Shown here: piece by piece, positions 1-14,316 of the stretch
Layout: each line of letters begins with the position of its first letter
Position numbering within the stretch: position 1 is the first letter of the stretch
NCBI RefSeq assembly: GCF_000271845.1
Contig: NZ_JH719395.1
Span: 473,254-492,117, forward strand
Direction of reading: 5' to 3'
Length of the DNA stretch: 18,864 bases
Source: Rhizobium leguminosarum bv. trifolii WSM2297
Lineage (GTDB): Bacteria; Pseudomonadota; Alphaproteobacteria; Rhizobiales; Rhizobiaceae
Notes under the pieces: generated by a model
What the model was told of the DNA's origin: nothing
Databases searched by the model: none
What the model saw: the letters and a program-made list of their open reading frames with translations, nothing else
Made by a program: the position numbers and the translations under genes

Positions 1-304
1 CAAGCCGGGCTCTGTCAAGCCGCACAAGAAGTTCATGGCCGAAGCCTACATCCTGACGAAGGAAGAGGGTGGCCGTCATACGCCGTTCTTCACCAACTAC
101 CGTCCGCAGTTCTACTTCCGCACGACAGATGTGACGGGCATCGTGACGCTGCCGGAAGGCACGGAAATGGTCATGCCTGGCGACAACGTCACGGTTGCTG
201 TCGAGCTGATCGTTCCGATCGCGATGGAAGAAAAGCTGCGCTTCGCCATCCGCGAAGGCGGCCGCACCGTCGGCGCCGGTATCGTTGCTTCGATCGTCGA
301 GTAA
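1..304 (+). CDS. tuf: Elongation factor Tu, C-terminal part (5' end outside window)
   Basis: Reading frame open from base 2; the last 100 residues of EF-Tu are visible, ending with a TAA stop at 302-304. EF-Tu is the GTPase that delivers aminoacyl-tRNA to the ribosomal A site. This part is the end of domain 2 and domain 3, recognisable from [20 protein letters not shown], the [18 protein letters not shown] stretch and the [13 protein letters not shown] ending. By comparison with the roughly 391-aa alphaproteobacterial protein, about 290 N-terminal residues lie upstream of the window. A second tuf copy begins at 18335 in the same orientation. The stop codon lies in a small inverted repeat (GTAATC at 301-306, GATTAC at 311-316). 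A strong intrinsic terminator follows 30 bases later, so this gene ends its transcription unit. Whether it should be called tufA or tufB cannot be decided here. Confidence 0.97.
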   Translation, partial: KPGSVKPHKKFMAEAYILTKEEGGRHTPFFTNYRPQFYFRTTDVTGIVTLPEGTEMVMPGDNVTVAVELIVPIAMEEKLRFAIREGGRTVGAGIVASIVE

Positions 305-333
305 TCCTGGGATTACCCGAAATTCAGGAAAAA

Positions 334-359
334 CCCCGCTGGAAACGGCGGGGTTTTTT
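334..359 (+). terminator. Intrinsic terminator after tuf
   Basis: CCCCGCTG (334-341) pairs with CGGCGGGG (346-353), 8 bp with one T-G wobble, around a GAAA tetraloop. Six T residues follow at 354-359. This is a textbook Rho-independent terminator. It separates tuf from the small ORF and epimerase gene downstream. Confidence 0.93.
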
Positions 360-508
360 CGTTTTGATGCCTCTTCGGGTGTTTAACAGGTGTTGTAAAA
401 ATATCGTTAAATTGACCCGTCACAGTATTTTGTTCATCTCACATTCAGAAACCAGTTGTGATTGGCTCATTTTAGTCCAGACTCCTTCATGCAAAGAGGA
501 GAGCCCGG

Positions 509-643
509 ATGATTCCAAAGGCCACGTTCGTTGCGACGATATTCGCGATGTATGTTTTCACGATGTTTTTCATCGCTGCAATTCCGCAGGAGGTTGTTCA
601 GGCAGCCGGCGTGCAGATCGGCGACGTAAGCGTTGTAAAGTGA
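509..643 (+). CDS. Small hydrophobic protein, 44 aa, unknown
   Basis: ATG at 509 and TGA at 641-643 give 44 residues. The start is preceded by AGGAG at 497-501 with a 7-nt spacer, a better Shine-Dalgarno than several ribosomal genes here possess. The peptide starts MIPK, followed by an uncharged hydrophobic run from about residue 5 to 25 (containing FVATIFAMYVFTMFFIAAI). A short polar tail QEVVQAAGVQIGDVSVVK follows. This looks like a single transmembrane helix or a signal peptide; the QAAG context near residue 31 could be a signal-peptidase site that would release a peptide of about 11 residues. It lies between the tuf terminator and the structured leader of the epimerase gene. TTGACC at 412-417 is a possible -35 element, but I see no good -10. 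I do not recognise a family. It could also be a chance ORF, though the SD plus hydrophobic profile argues against that. Confidence 0.5.
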   Translation: MIPKATFVATIFAMYVFTMFFIAAIPQEVVQAAGVQIGDVSVVK

Positions 644-656
644 CGATTTAAGCAGT

Positions 657-805
657 TCATCGCAGGTTCTGCGGTGATCGGAAATGATCGGCCAGGTGCC
701 CCGGACAGGGTGCTCCTGGCGACGCGGGGGTGAACCCTTGCAGGACGCTCGCTTGCTCTTCGCGCGGAAGCGTCTAACTATGCCTCCGATTTGATGACGC
801 GGAGG
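657..805 (+). promoter_or_regulatory. Structured leader with SD-sequestering hairpin before epimerase gene
   Basis: Four successive hairpins can be drawn. (1) TCATCGCAG at 657-665 pairs with CTGCGGTGA at 669-677 (9 bp, one T-G). (2) GCCAGG at 691-696 pairs with CCTGGC at 715-720, with an interrupted inner stem. (3) GACGCT at 744-749 pairs with AGCGTC at 769-774. (4) CCTCCG at 783-788 pairs with CGGAGG at 800-805. The fourth contains the Shine-Dalgarno of the gene starting at 815, so it should limit translation initiation when folded. I do not recognise any known riboswitch class in it. Structures were found by eye and not energy-scored. Confidence 0.4.
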
Positions 806-814
806 ATATTTCCC

Positions 815-1708
815 ATGAAGAAGCGACTTCTGTTCACGGGCGGTTCGGGCAAGGCAGGTCGCCATACCGTGCCGTGGCTCGTTAATGCTGGTTACGAGGT
901 TCACAACCTCGATCTCGTGCCGCTGGACAGTCCCGGCGTCACCAATCTCATTGCCGACATGACCGATAGCGGCCAGGTCTTCAATGCTCTGTCGATGCAC
1001 CGCGATTTTCCCGATCTCGATGCGGGCAGGGGCGTGCAGCCCTTTGATGCCGTCGTGCATTTCGCCGCCATCCCACGCATTCTGATCAAGCCCGACAATG
1101 AGACTTTCCGCATCAACACGATGGGCACTTATAATGTCATCGAGGCGGCGGTGAAGCTCGGCATCAGGAAGATTATCGTCGCGTCCAGCGAGACGACCTA
1201 CGGCGTCTGCTTCGCCGAAGGCCATCGCGATTTCCACCAGTTCCCGCTGGAGGAGGACTACGACGTCAATCCGATGGATTCTTACGGGCTTTCCAAGGTG
1301 GTCAACGAAAAGACGGCCCGCGCCTTTGCCGAGCGTTCGGGCTTCGACATCTATGCGTTGCGTATCGGTAACGTCATCGAACCGCACGAATATGAAAGGT
1401 TCCCCACCTATTTCGCCCATCCCGAGATGCGCAAGCGCATTGCCTGGAGCTATATCGACGCCCGCGATCTCGGACAGATCTGCCATCTCTGCATCGAAAA
1501 GGACGGTCTCGGCTATCAGGTCTTCAACGCGGCCAACGATACGGTGTCGGCCAACACGCCGTCGAGGGAGCTTGCCAAGCGATTCTTCCCGAACGTGCCC
1601 TTTGCCCGCGAGATCGGCGAATATGAAGGCCTGCTCTCCAACCGCAAGATTCGCGAGGTGCTGGGTTTTAAAGAAGAGCACGATTGGCGGAAATATGTGA
1701 AGGTCTGA
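815..1708 (+). CDS. NAD(P)-dependent epimerase/dehydratase-like protein (extended SDR)
   Basis: 297 aa from ATG 815, chosen because GGAGGA lies 8 nt upstream (801-806). An in-frame TTG at 791 would extend it but lacks an SD. It is an extended short-chain dehydrogenase with a Rossmann fold. The nucleotide-binding motif TGGSGKAG is at residues 8-15, the acidic DLVPLD segment after beta-2 is near 33-38, HFAAIP is at 82-87, the active-site SSETTYG is at 124-130, and the catalytic YGLSK gives Tyr157 and Lys161. Members act on nucleotide sugars, sugar acids or uronates. The overall layout (YGVSK-type active site, RIG segment, short C-terminal substrate domain) recalls uronate dehydrogenases and sugar epimerases, but the substrate cannot be read from sequence. 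It is not a translation gene and sits as an insertion between tuf and tRNA-Trp. Its SD can be masked by the hairpin at 783-805. Stop is TGA. Confidence 0.88.
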   Translation: MKKRLLFTGGSGKAGRHTVPWLVNAGYEVHNLDLVPLDSPGVTNLIADMTDSGQVFNALSMHRDFPDLDAGRGVQPFDAVVHFAAIPRILIKPDNETFRINTMGTYNVIEAAVKLGIRKIIVASSETTYGVCFAEGHRDFHQFPLEEDYDVNPMDSYGLSKVVNEKTARAFAERSGFDIYALRIGNVIEPHEYERFPTYFAHPEMRKRIAWSYIDARDLGQICHLCIEKDGLGYQVFNAANDTVSANTPSRELAKRFFPNVPFAREIGEYEGLLSNRKIREVLGFKEEHDWRKYVKV

Positions 1709-1784
1709 ACCCATATCGGTGGCGGGATGGGCAAGCCGATCGCTCGTAGATGCGCAGAATGGCTTTGAAAAACGAAAATCGTGC

Positions 1785-1813
1785 TTGCCAATCCGCTGTC
1801 GCCGTCTTAAAGG
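1785..1813 (+). promoter_or_regulatory. Candidate promoter for tRNA-Trp
   Basis: TTGCCA at 1785-1790 (5 of 6 to the sigma-70 -35 consensus), a 17-nt spacer, then TAAAGG at 1808-1813 (3 of 6). It would start transcription about 55 nt upstream of tRNA-Trp. No other better candidate is seen between the epimerase stop and the tRNA. The -10 is weak, so this is tentative. Confidence 0.3.
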
Positions 1814-1875
1814 GAGCGCCATGCTTTTCAGCAGCGATTTGCGGGCCTTGGCCCAGCGCTGAATGATCAGCATGA

Positions 1876-1951
<76 letters not shown>

Positions 1952-2045
1952 TTTTCCTTGATGCGGGACAGCGCGGACATGCTCGCGGCATTCCGGCCGG
2001 GGATTGATGGGCAATGACTAATTTCGTTAAACTTCGGTTTCCCTC

Positions 2046-2074
2046 TTGTGTATTCGGAAATCGGTGTTTATTTA
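2046..2074 (+). promoter_or_regulatory. Candidate promoter for secE-nusG
   Basis: TTGTGT at 2046-2051 preceded by C (the CTTG core typical of rhizobial -35 elements), an exact 17-nt spacer, then TATTTA at 2069-2074. It lies about 72 nt upstream of the secE ATG in a locally AT-rich patch between tRNA-Trp and secE. The match is moderate in both boxes. Read-through from tRNA-Trp is an alternative. Confidence 0.4.
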
Positions 2075-2145
2075 GGGTTCAACAGACACGCGGTGCGTGG
2101 GGCTGATAGTTTCAGCTTTACGCGCCGTAATTGCGTGGGCAGTCG

Positions 2146-2346
2146 ATGGCATCCAAATCCAATCCGTTTGCGTTTCTGCAGCAGGTTCGCTCCGAGACGT
2201 CCAAAGTTACATGGCCATCGCGCCGCGAGACGATGATCTCGACGGTCATGGTGCTTGTGATGGTGGTTTTCGCCGCGCTGTTTTTCTTTGCCGCTGACCA
2301 GCTGATCGGCTGGGTTCTGAGCTTCGTGCTCAATACCGGCAACTGA
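2146..2346 (+). CDS. secE: Preprotein translocase subunit SecE
   Basis: 66 aa from ATG 2146. An upstream in-frame TTG at 2131 would add five residues, but the ATG start gives the short single-span SecE length usual in alphaproteobacteria. SecE clamps the SecY channel of the Sec translocon in the inner membrane. The cytoplasmic amphipathic part with the signature EXXKVTWPSRRE lies at residues 17-28, followed by one membrane segment of about residues 31-50 and a short periplasmic tail. It lacks the two extra N-terminal spans of the enterobacterial protein, which is normal outside gammaproteobacteria. The SD is weak (GGGCAG just upstream). nusG follows after 17 nt, and the secE-nusG pairing is conserved across bacteria. 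Confidence 0.97.
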   Translation: MASKSNPFAFLQQVRSETSKVTWPSRRETMISTVMVLVMVVFAALFFFAADQLIGWVLSFVLNTGN

Positions 2347-2363
2347 TACGGGTGGAGATGAAA

Positions 2364-2894
2364 ATGGCGGCACGTTGGTACATCGTCCACGCATATTCAA
2401 ATTTTGAAAAGAAGGTCGCTGAAGACATCGAGAACAAGGCTCGCCAGAAGGGGCTTGAGCACCTGTTCGAGAAGATCCTCGTGCCGACCGAAAAGGTGGT
2501 GGAAGTGCGTCGCGGCCGCAAGGTCGATTCTGAGCGCAAGTTCTTCCCGGGCTATGTCATGGTTCGCGCCAATCTGACTGACGAAGCCTACCACCTGATC
2601 AAGAATACGCCGAAGGTCACAGGTTTCCTCGGCTCCGACAACAAGCCTGTTCCGATTCCGGATCATGAAGCCGAGCGCATTCTCGGTCAGGTCCAGGAGG
2701 GTGTCGAGCGGCCGAAGGCCTCCATTACCTTCGAGATCGGCGAGCAGGTTCGCGTTTCCGACGGCCCGTTCGCGTCGTTCAACGGCACGGTTCAGGATGT
2801 GGACGAAGAGCGTTCGCGCCTGAAGGTTGAAGTGTCGATCTTCGGCCGCGCAACGCCGGTCGAGCTGGAATACGCTCAGGTCGAGAAGGTCTGA
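2364..2894 (+). CDS. nusG: Transcription termination/antitermination factor NusG
   Basis: 176 aa from ATG 2364. GGAG at 2354-2357 is 6 nt upstream, which favours this start over GTG 2352 and ATG 2358. NusG binds the RNA polymerase clamp, suppresses pausing and links polymerase to Rho or to ribosomal protein S10. The N-terminal NGN domain covers roughly residues 4-95, with RWYIVHAYSNFEKKV at the start and the conserved FFPGYVMV at 60-67. The C-terminal KOW domain runs from about 126 to 176 (GEQVRVSDGPFASFNGTV). Length and order are normal. The gene ends with TGA and is followed by a 177-nt structured gap before rplK, so the ribosomal genes may be controlled separately from secE-nusG. Confidence 0.98.
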   Translation: MAARWYIVHAYSNFEKKVAEDIENKARQKGLEHLFEKILVPTEKVVEVRRGRKVDSERKFFPGYVMVRANLTDEAYHLIKNTPKVTGFLGSDNKPVPIPDHEAERILGQVQEGVERPKASITFEIGEQVRVSDGPFASFNGTVQDVDEERSRLKVEVSIFGRATPVELEYAQVEKV

Positions 2895-2934
2895 TTGTAA
2901 GAGATTGGAAGCTGGCCCTTGCGGCCTGTTTCCC

Positions 2935-3050
2935 GCGGACCTTGTCCGCACCCGCGTGGAAGGTGAGGGGTCTTAGCCGGACCCTAATGATCCGCACCAC
3001 GCAACCGCAGCCGCCGGAGAGATCCGGCATCACGGGCCGGGAAACCGGCC
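2935..3050 (+). promoter_or_regulatory. Structured nusG-rplK leader, possible L1 control region
   Basis: Three hairpins lie in the 177-nt gap: GCGGAC/GTCCGC (2935-2940 and 2944-2949), GGGTC/GACCC (2968-2972 and 2980-2984), and GGCCGG/CCGGCC (3035-3040 and 3045-3050) around a GAAA loop 21 nt before the rplK ATG. In other bacteria ribosomal protein L1 represses the rplK-rplA unit by binding the leader here. I cannot confirm an L1-type site by eye. No U-tract follows, so these are not terminators. Confidence 0.35.
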
Positions 3051-3071
3051 GTTCATGAAAGGCAGAGAGAT

Positions 3072-3503
3072 ATGGCTAAGAAAGTTGCAGGCCAGCTCAA
3101 GCTACAGGTCAAGGCAGGATCGGCAAACCCGTCCCCGCCGATTGGTCCGGCGCTTGGTCAGCGTGGCATTAACATCATGGAATTCTGCAAGGCGTTCAAT
3201 GCCGCCACGCAGGAAATGGAAAAGGGTATGCCGATCCCGGTCGTCATCACCTATTACCAGGACAAGTCCTTCACCTTCGCGATGAAGCAGCCTCCGGTCA
3301 GCTACTGGCTGAAGAAGGAAGCGAAGATCACGTCCGGTTCCAAGACGCCCGGCAAGGGCGCCAAGGCCGGCTCCCTCACCAAGGCTCAGATCAAGTCGAT
3401 CGCAGAAGCCAAGATGAAGGATCTGAACGCAGCGGATATCGAAGGTGCAATGGCGATGATCGAGGGCTCTGCCCGCGCCATGGGCCTGGAAGTGGTGGGT
3501 TAA
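3072..3503 (+). CDS. rplK: 50S ribosomal protein L11
   Basis: 143 aa, ATG 3072. L11 binds 23S rRNA at the GTPase-associated centre at the base of the L7/L12 stalk; it takes part in factor binding and, in bacteria that have it, RelA activation. The N-terminal domain contains the proline-rich element [16 protein letters not shown] (about residues 17-32), where thiostrepton contacts and resistance changes map; the prolines are intact. [10 protein letters not shown] follows. The C-terminal rRNA-binding domain has [19 protein letters not shown] and ends MGLEVVG. The SD is poor (purine-rich GAGAGA just upstream). The stop TAA is 4 nt before the rplA start, so L11 and L1 are probably translationally coupled. 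Confidence 0.98.
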   Translation: MAKKVAGQLKLQVKAGSANPSPPIGPALGQRGINIMEFCKAFNAATQEMEKGMPIPVVITYYQDKSFTFAMKQPPVSYWLKKEAKITSGSKTPGKGAKAGSLTKAQIKSIAEAKMKDLNAADIEGAMAMIEGSARAMGLEVVG

Positions 3504-3507
3504 GATC

Positions 3508-4209
3508 ATGGCTGGTAAGCGCACGCAGAAGATCAACGAAGGTGTTGATCCCACCAAGCTTTACGCTCTGAGCCTGGCCATCGGCATGGTCAAGGAACGG
3601 GCTGTCGCCAAGTTCGACGAAACCATCGAAGTCTCGATGAACCTCGGCGTCGACCCGCGCCATGCGGACCAGATGGTTCGCGGCGTCGTCAACCTGCCGA
3701 ACGGCACCGGCCGTACGGTTCGCGTTGCGGTTTTCGCACGTGGCGTCAAGGCTGATGAAGCCAAGGCTGCCGGTGCCGATATTGTCGGTGCTGAAGAGCT
3801 GGTCGAAATCGTCCAGGGCGGCAAGATCGAATTCGATCGCTGCATCGCCACCCCCGACATGATGCCGCTCGTCGGCCGTCTCGGTAAGGTTCTCGGCCCG
3901 CGCGGCATGATGCCGAACCCGAAGGTCGGCACCGTCACCATGGATGTCGCCGGAGCCGTCAAGGCTTCCAAGGGCGGTGCTGTCGAATTCCGCGTCGAGA
4001 AGGCTGGTATCGTCCATGCCGGCATCGGCAAGGCCTCTTTCGATGCCAAGGCTCTGGAAGAAAACATCCGCGCCTTCGCCGACGCCGTCATCAAGGCGAA
4101 GCCGGCTGGCGCCAAGGGCAACTACGTCAAGCGCGTGGCGATTTCTTCGACCATGGGCCCGGGCGTCAAGATCGAAGTCGGCTCGGTCACCGCAGCTCCG
4201 ACTGCATAA
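3508..4209 (+). CDS. rplA: 50S ribosomal protein L1
   Basis: 233 aa, ATG 3508, starting [16 protein letters not shown]1 forms the mobile stalk that guides deacylated tRNA out of the E site and, in other bacteria, represses its own operon by binding the rplK leader. Family features: [13 protein letters not shown] near residues 48-60, the [19 protein letters not shown] loop of domain II in the middle, then [19 protein letters not shown] and [10 protein letters not shown] at the C terminus. Length is normal. There is no independent SD of note, consistent with coupling to rplK. The gene is followed by three tandem hairpins and a 328-nt leader region before rplJ. Confidence 0.98.
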   Translation: MAGKRTQKINEGVDPTKLYALSLAIGMVKERAVAKFDETIEVSMNLGVDPRHADQMVRGVVNLPNGTGRTVRVAVFARGVKADEAKAAGADIVGAEELVEIVQGGKIEFDRCIATPDMMPLVGRLGKVLGPRGMMPNPKVGTVTMDVAGAVKASKGGAVEFRVEKAGIVHAGIGKASFDAKALEENIRAFADAVIKAKPAGAKGNYVKRVAISSTMGPGVKIEVGSVTAAPTA

Positions 4210-4217
4210 GTTGATTG

Positions 4218-4287
4218 CCGGACCTCGGTCCGGTCACTGAAATTCCGGCCTCGCAAGGGGCCGGAATATTCCGGAGAAATCCGGAAT
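4218..4287 (+). promoter_or_regulatory. Three tandem CCGG hairpins downstream of rplA
   Basis: Hairpin 1: CCGGAC (4218-4223) with GTCCGG (4228-4233), loop CTCG. Hairpin 2: ATTCCGGCC (4242-4250) with GGCCGGAAT (4259-4267). Hairpin 3: ATTCCGGA (4268-4275) with TCCGGAAT (4280-4287) around a GAAA tetraloop. All arms are perfect. No T-run follows, so this is not a simple terminator. Because ATTCCGG and CCGGAAT each occur twice, alternative pairings are possible. A processing or stability role for the rplKA mRNA 3' end is the likeliest reading. Confidence 0.6.
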
Positions 4288-4394
4288 CCTGTCCGAGATT
4301 GCAGGTGGTTTTCCCTTAATCACTTCGCCTGCATGAGACGGGTAAGACCCGAATTGCATGAAGTTCGCTTCTCGTAACTCGGTTCGAGCCTTGG

Positions 4395-4530
4395 ATGCCT
4401 TGTGCCTCTTTAGCCTTGATTGGCGCGAGAGCGCGGGGGGACAGGATCCTCAAGCGTCGCTTGGGATCTCACATGATCCCGGGAGGCAAAGGCAACCCGG
4501 CGGGCCCGTTTTCGGTCCCGCCAACTGGAG
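4395..4530 (+). promoter_or_regulatory. Ribosomal protein L10 leader of rplJL
   Basis: The roughly 140 nt before rplJ are rich in structure. GATCC-CAAGC (4445-4455, one bulged T) pairs with GCTTG-GGATC (4459-4468). The competing pair GGGATC (4463-4468) with GATCCC (4475-4480) excludes it. A GC-rich hairpin GGCGGG/CCCGCC (4499-4504 and 4517-4522) with inner CCG/CGG and a TTTT loop ends 4 nt before the SD at 4527-4530. In many bacteria L10 in complex with L7/L12 binds such a leader and represses rplJL translation. The position and purine-rich internal segment GGGAGGCAAAGGCAACCC fit that family. The remaining gap (4288-4394) holds only a weak long-range pair TGCAGG/CCTGCA. Confidence 0.65.
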
Positions 4531-4537
4531 ATAGGCA

Positions 4538-5056
4538 GTGGAAAGAGCGGAAAAACGCGAATTCGTCACGGAACTGAGTGAAGTCTTCAAGGCTTCGGGC
4601 TCAGTTGTCGTGGCCCACTATGCTGGTGCCACAGTCGCGCAGATGAACGACTTTCGTTCGAAGATGCGCGCAGCTGGCGGTACCGTCAAAGTCGCGAAGA
4701 ACCGCCTGGCCAAAATTGCCCTTCAGGGTACGGAAGCGGAAGGGATCACCGATCTCTTCAAGGGTCAGACGCTGATTGCATACAGCACCGATCCGATCAC
4801 CGCTCCGAAGGTCGTCATGGATTTCGCCAAGACCAACGACAAGATCGTTGTTCTGGGCGGCGCCATGGGAACAACCACGCTCAACGCCGATGCAGTCAAG
4901 TCGCTTGCGACCCTGCCTTCGCTCGATGAGTTGCGTGCGAAGCTGCTGGGCATGATCCAGACACCGGCTACCCGCATCGCTGGGGTTGTTGCCGCACCGG
5001 CAAGCCAGCTTGCCCGCGTGTTTGCGGCCTACGCCAAGAAGGACGAAGCCGCTTAA
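4538..5056 (+). CDS. rplJ: 50S ribosomal protein L10
   Basis: 172 aa, starting at GTG 4538. GGAG at 4527-4530 with a 7-nt spacer supports the GTG, and no in-frame ATG lies near it. L10 anchors the L7/L12 dimers to the ribosome, forming the stalk that recruits translation factors, and with L7/L12 acts as repressor at its own leader. The N-terminal rRNA-binding domain contains [20 protein letters not shown] and [15 protein letters not shown]. The C-terminal helix that binds L7/L12 dimers follows from about residue 125 ([20 protein letters not shown] to the end). The TAA stop lies in the loop of a short terminator-like hairpin (5046-5066). rplL follows after 58 nt. Confidence 0.98.
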   Translation: MERAEKREFVTELSEVFKASGSVVVAHYAGATVAQMNDFRSKMRAAGGTVKVAKNRLAKIALQGTEAEGITDLFKGQTLIAYSTDPITAPKVVMDFAKTNDKIVVLGGAMGTTTLNADAVKSLATLPSLDELRAKLLGMIQTPATRIAGVVAAPASQLARVFAAYAKKDEAA

Positions 5057-5066
5057 GGCGGTTTTT
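5046..5066 (+). terminator. Terminator-like attenuator over the rplJ stop codon
   Basis: CCGC (5049-5052) pairs with GCGG (5058-5061) around TTAAG, extended outward by a G-T and two A-T pairs (5046-5048 with 5062-5064). A T5 run at 5062-5066 overlaps this extension. The rplJ TAA (5054-5056) is in the loop, so a ribosome finishing rplJ would melt the stem. It is short and probably only partly effective, as rplL must be expressed strongly. Confidence 0.4.
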
Positions 5067-5073
5067 CGCTGTT

Positions 5074-5079
5074 TATAAT
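5074..5079 (+). promoter_or_regulatory. Perfect -10 hexamer between rplJ and rplL
   Basis: TATAAT at 5074-5079, 36 nt before the rplL start. No -35 of quality lies 16-18 nt upstream (the sequence there is within the rplJ stop hairpin), and TG is one base too far for an extended -10. It could be an internal promoter giving extra L7/L12, or chance. Confidence 0.2.
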
Positions 5080-5114
5080 CAACCGGTTCGAACCGAACAA
5101 AAGGAACTAGTAAA

Positions 5115-5492
<378 letters not shown>

Positions 5493-5507
5493 TCTTGAAG
5501 TGCTTTT

Positions 5508-5547
5508 GGGAGGCAGTCTCTGCTGCCTCCCATTTGCCGTTTTTCTG
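5508..5547 (+). terminator. Partial terminator/attenuator between rplL and rpoB
   Basis: GGGAGGCAG (5508-5516) pairs perfectly with CTGCCTCCC (5523-5531), 9 bp with a 6-nt loop. The downstream tract ATTTGCCGTTTTTC is T-rich but interrupted. Such an attenuator between rplL and rpoB is known in enterobacteria, where it lowers polymerase output relative to ribosomal proteins. The imperfect T-run fits partial read-through. Confidence 0.55.
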
Positions 5548-5552
5548 AACGA

Positions 5553-5590
5553 ATTACCCAAAAGCCGCGTCAAACCGGCTTTTGGGTAAT
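5553..5590 (+). promoter_or_regulatory. Long perfect hairpin between rplL and rpoB
   Basis: Bases 5553-5567 pair without mismatch with 5576-5590 (15 bp; left arm ATTACCCAAAAGCCG), leaving an 8-nt loop. There is no T-run after it. It is the longest uninterrupted stem I found outside terminators. A double-stranded RNA cleavage site (RNase III) or an mRNA end-protection element is a reasonable inference from the enterobacterial rplL-rpoB junction. Confidence 0.6.
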
Positions 5591-5685
5591 GGGTTCTTCA
5601 AAAGGATAGTCTCGCACCGAGGGCAGCACAGCAATCCGAGCTGAGCGTTTTCGGGTGTCGGACGAGATTGGACTACTCATTGATA

Positions 5686-5715
5686 GACGGGATCGACTGG
5701 CCATCGGTTCCCGTC
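5686..5715 (+). promoter_or_regulatory. Hairpin in the rpoB leader
   Basis: GACGGGA (5686-5692) pairs with TCCCGTC (5709-5715). After one bulged T the stem continues TCGA/TCGG (5693-5696 with 5704-5707, one T-G), with a 7-nt loop. It ends 27 nt before the rpoB SD. The rest of the leader (5591-5685) shows nothing I can name. Confidence 0.4.
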
Positions 5716-5753
5716 CGTTGCAGGCCCGGGTGCAAGATTTTGAAGGAGCGACG

Positions 5754-9893
<4,140 letters not shown>

Positions 9894-9904
9894 GCACCTG
9901 ATAG

Positions 9905-9932
9905 GGCGTGCGCTGCCAATGCGGCGCACGCC
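9905..9932 (+). promoter_or_regulatory. 12-bp hairpin in rpoB-rpoC spacer
   Basis: GGCGTGCGCTGC (9905-9916) pairs with GCGGCGCACGCC (9921-9932), 12 bp with a single T-G wobble and a CAAT loop, starting 11 nt after the rpoB stop. There is no T-run. Further weaker stems follow: CCGCA/TGCGG (9980-9984 and 9988-9992) and GGCGGC/GCCGCC (10015-10020 and 10033-10038). Probably an mRNA processing or stability element. Confidence 0.55.
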
Positions 9933-10083
9933 GGTCCCGCCGGGCGCCGTATCCGTATCGGCCCTGCAGGGAAGTTTCGCCGCAGCTTGCGGTTATTCTC
10001 GTTTAAGCGAGGGAGGCGGCTCCCGGGAATTTGCCGCCGTCCATCGCATTTTGAGGGCGCTTTAGCCCATGAAGGAGACAGGC

Positions 10084-14292
<4,209 letters not shown>

Positions 14293-14316
14293 TCCGCGGT
14301 TGAAGTCCACCAATTG

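Noticed and set aside
364..651. + strand frame of 95 codons after the tuf terminator
   Set aside because: No SD at its start, cysteine- and basic-rich low-complexity translation, and it overlaps the better supported 44-codon ORF in another frame.
1821..1862. 13-codon ORF with an AGGGAG upstream, just before tRNA-Trp
   Set aside because: Too short to support; no tryptophan or other regulatory codon run and the SD spacing is tight, so a leader-peptide role is not supported.
4395..4577. 60-codon frame across the L10 leader into rplJ
   Set aside because: No SD, starts within the structured leader and overlaps rplJ out of frame; most likely incidental.
5655..5753. 33-residue N-terminal extension of RpoB in the open frame
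   Set aside because: The ATG at 5754 has a strong SD and gives the usual [15 protein letters not shown] start; the extension overlaps the leader hairpin and has no SD.
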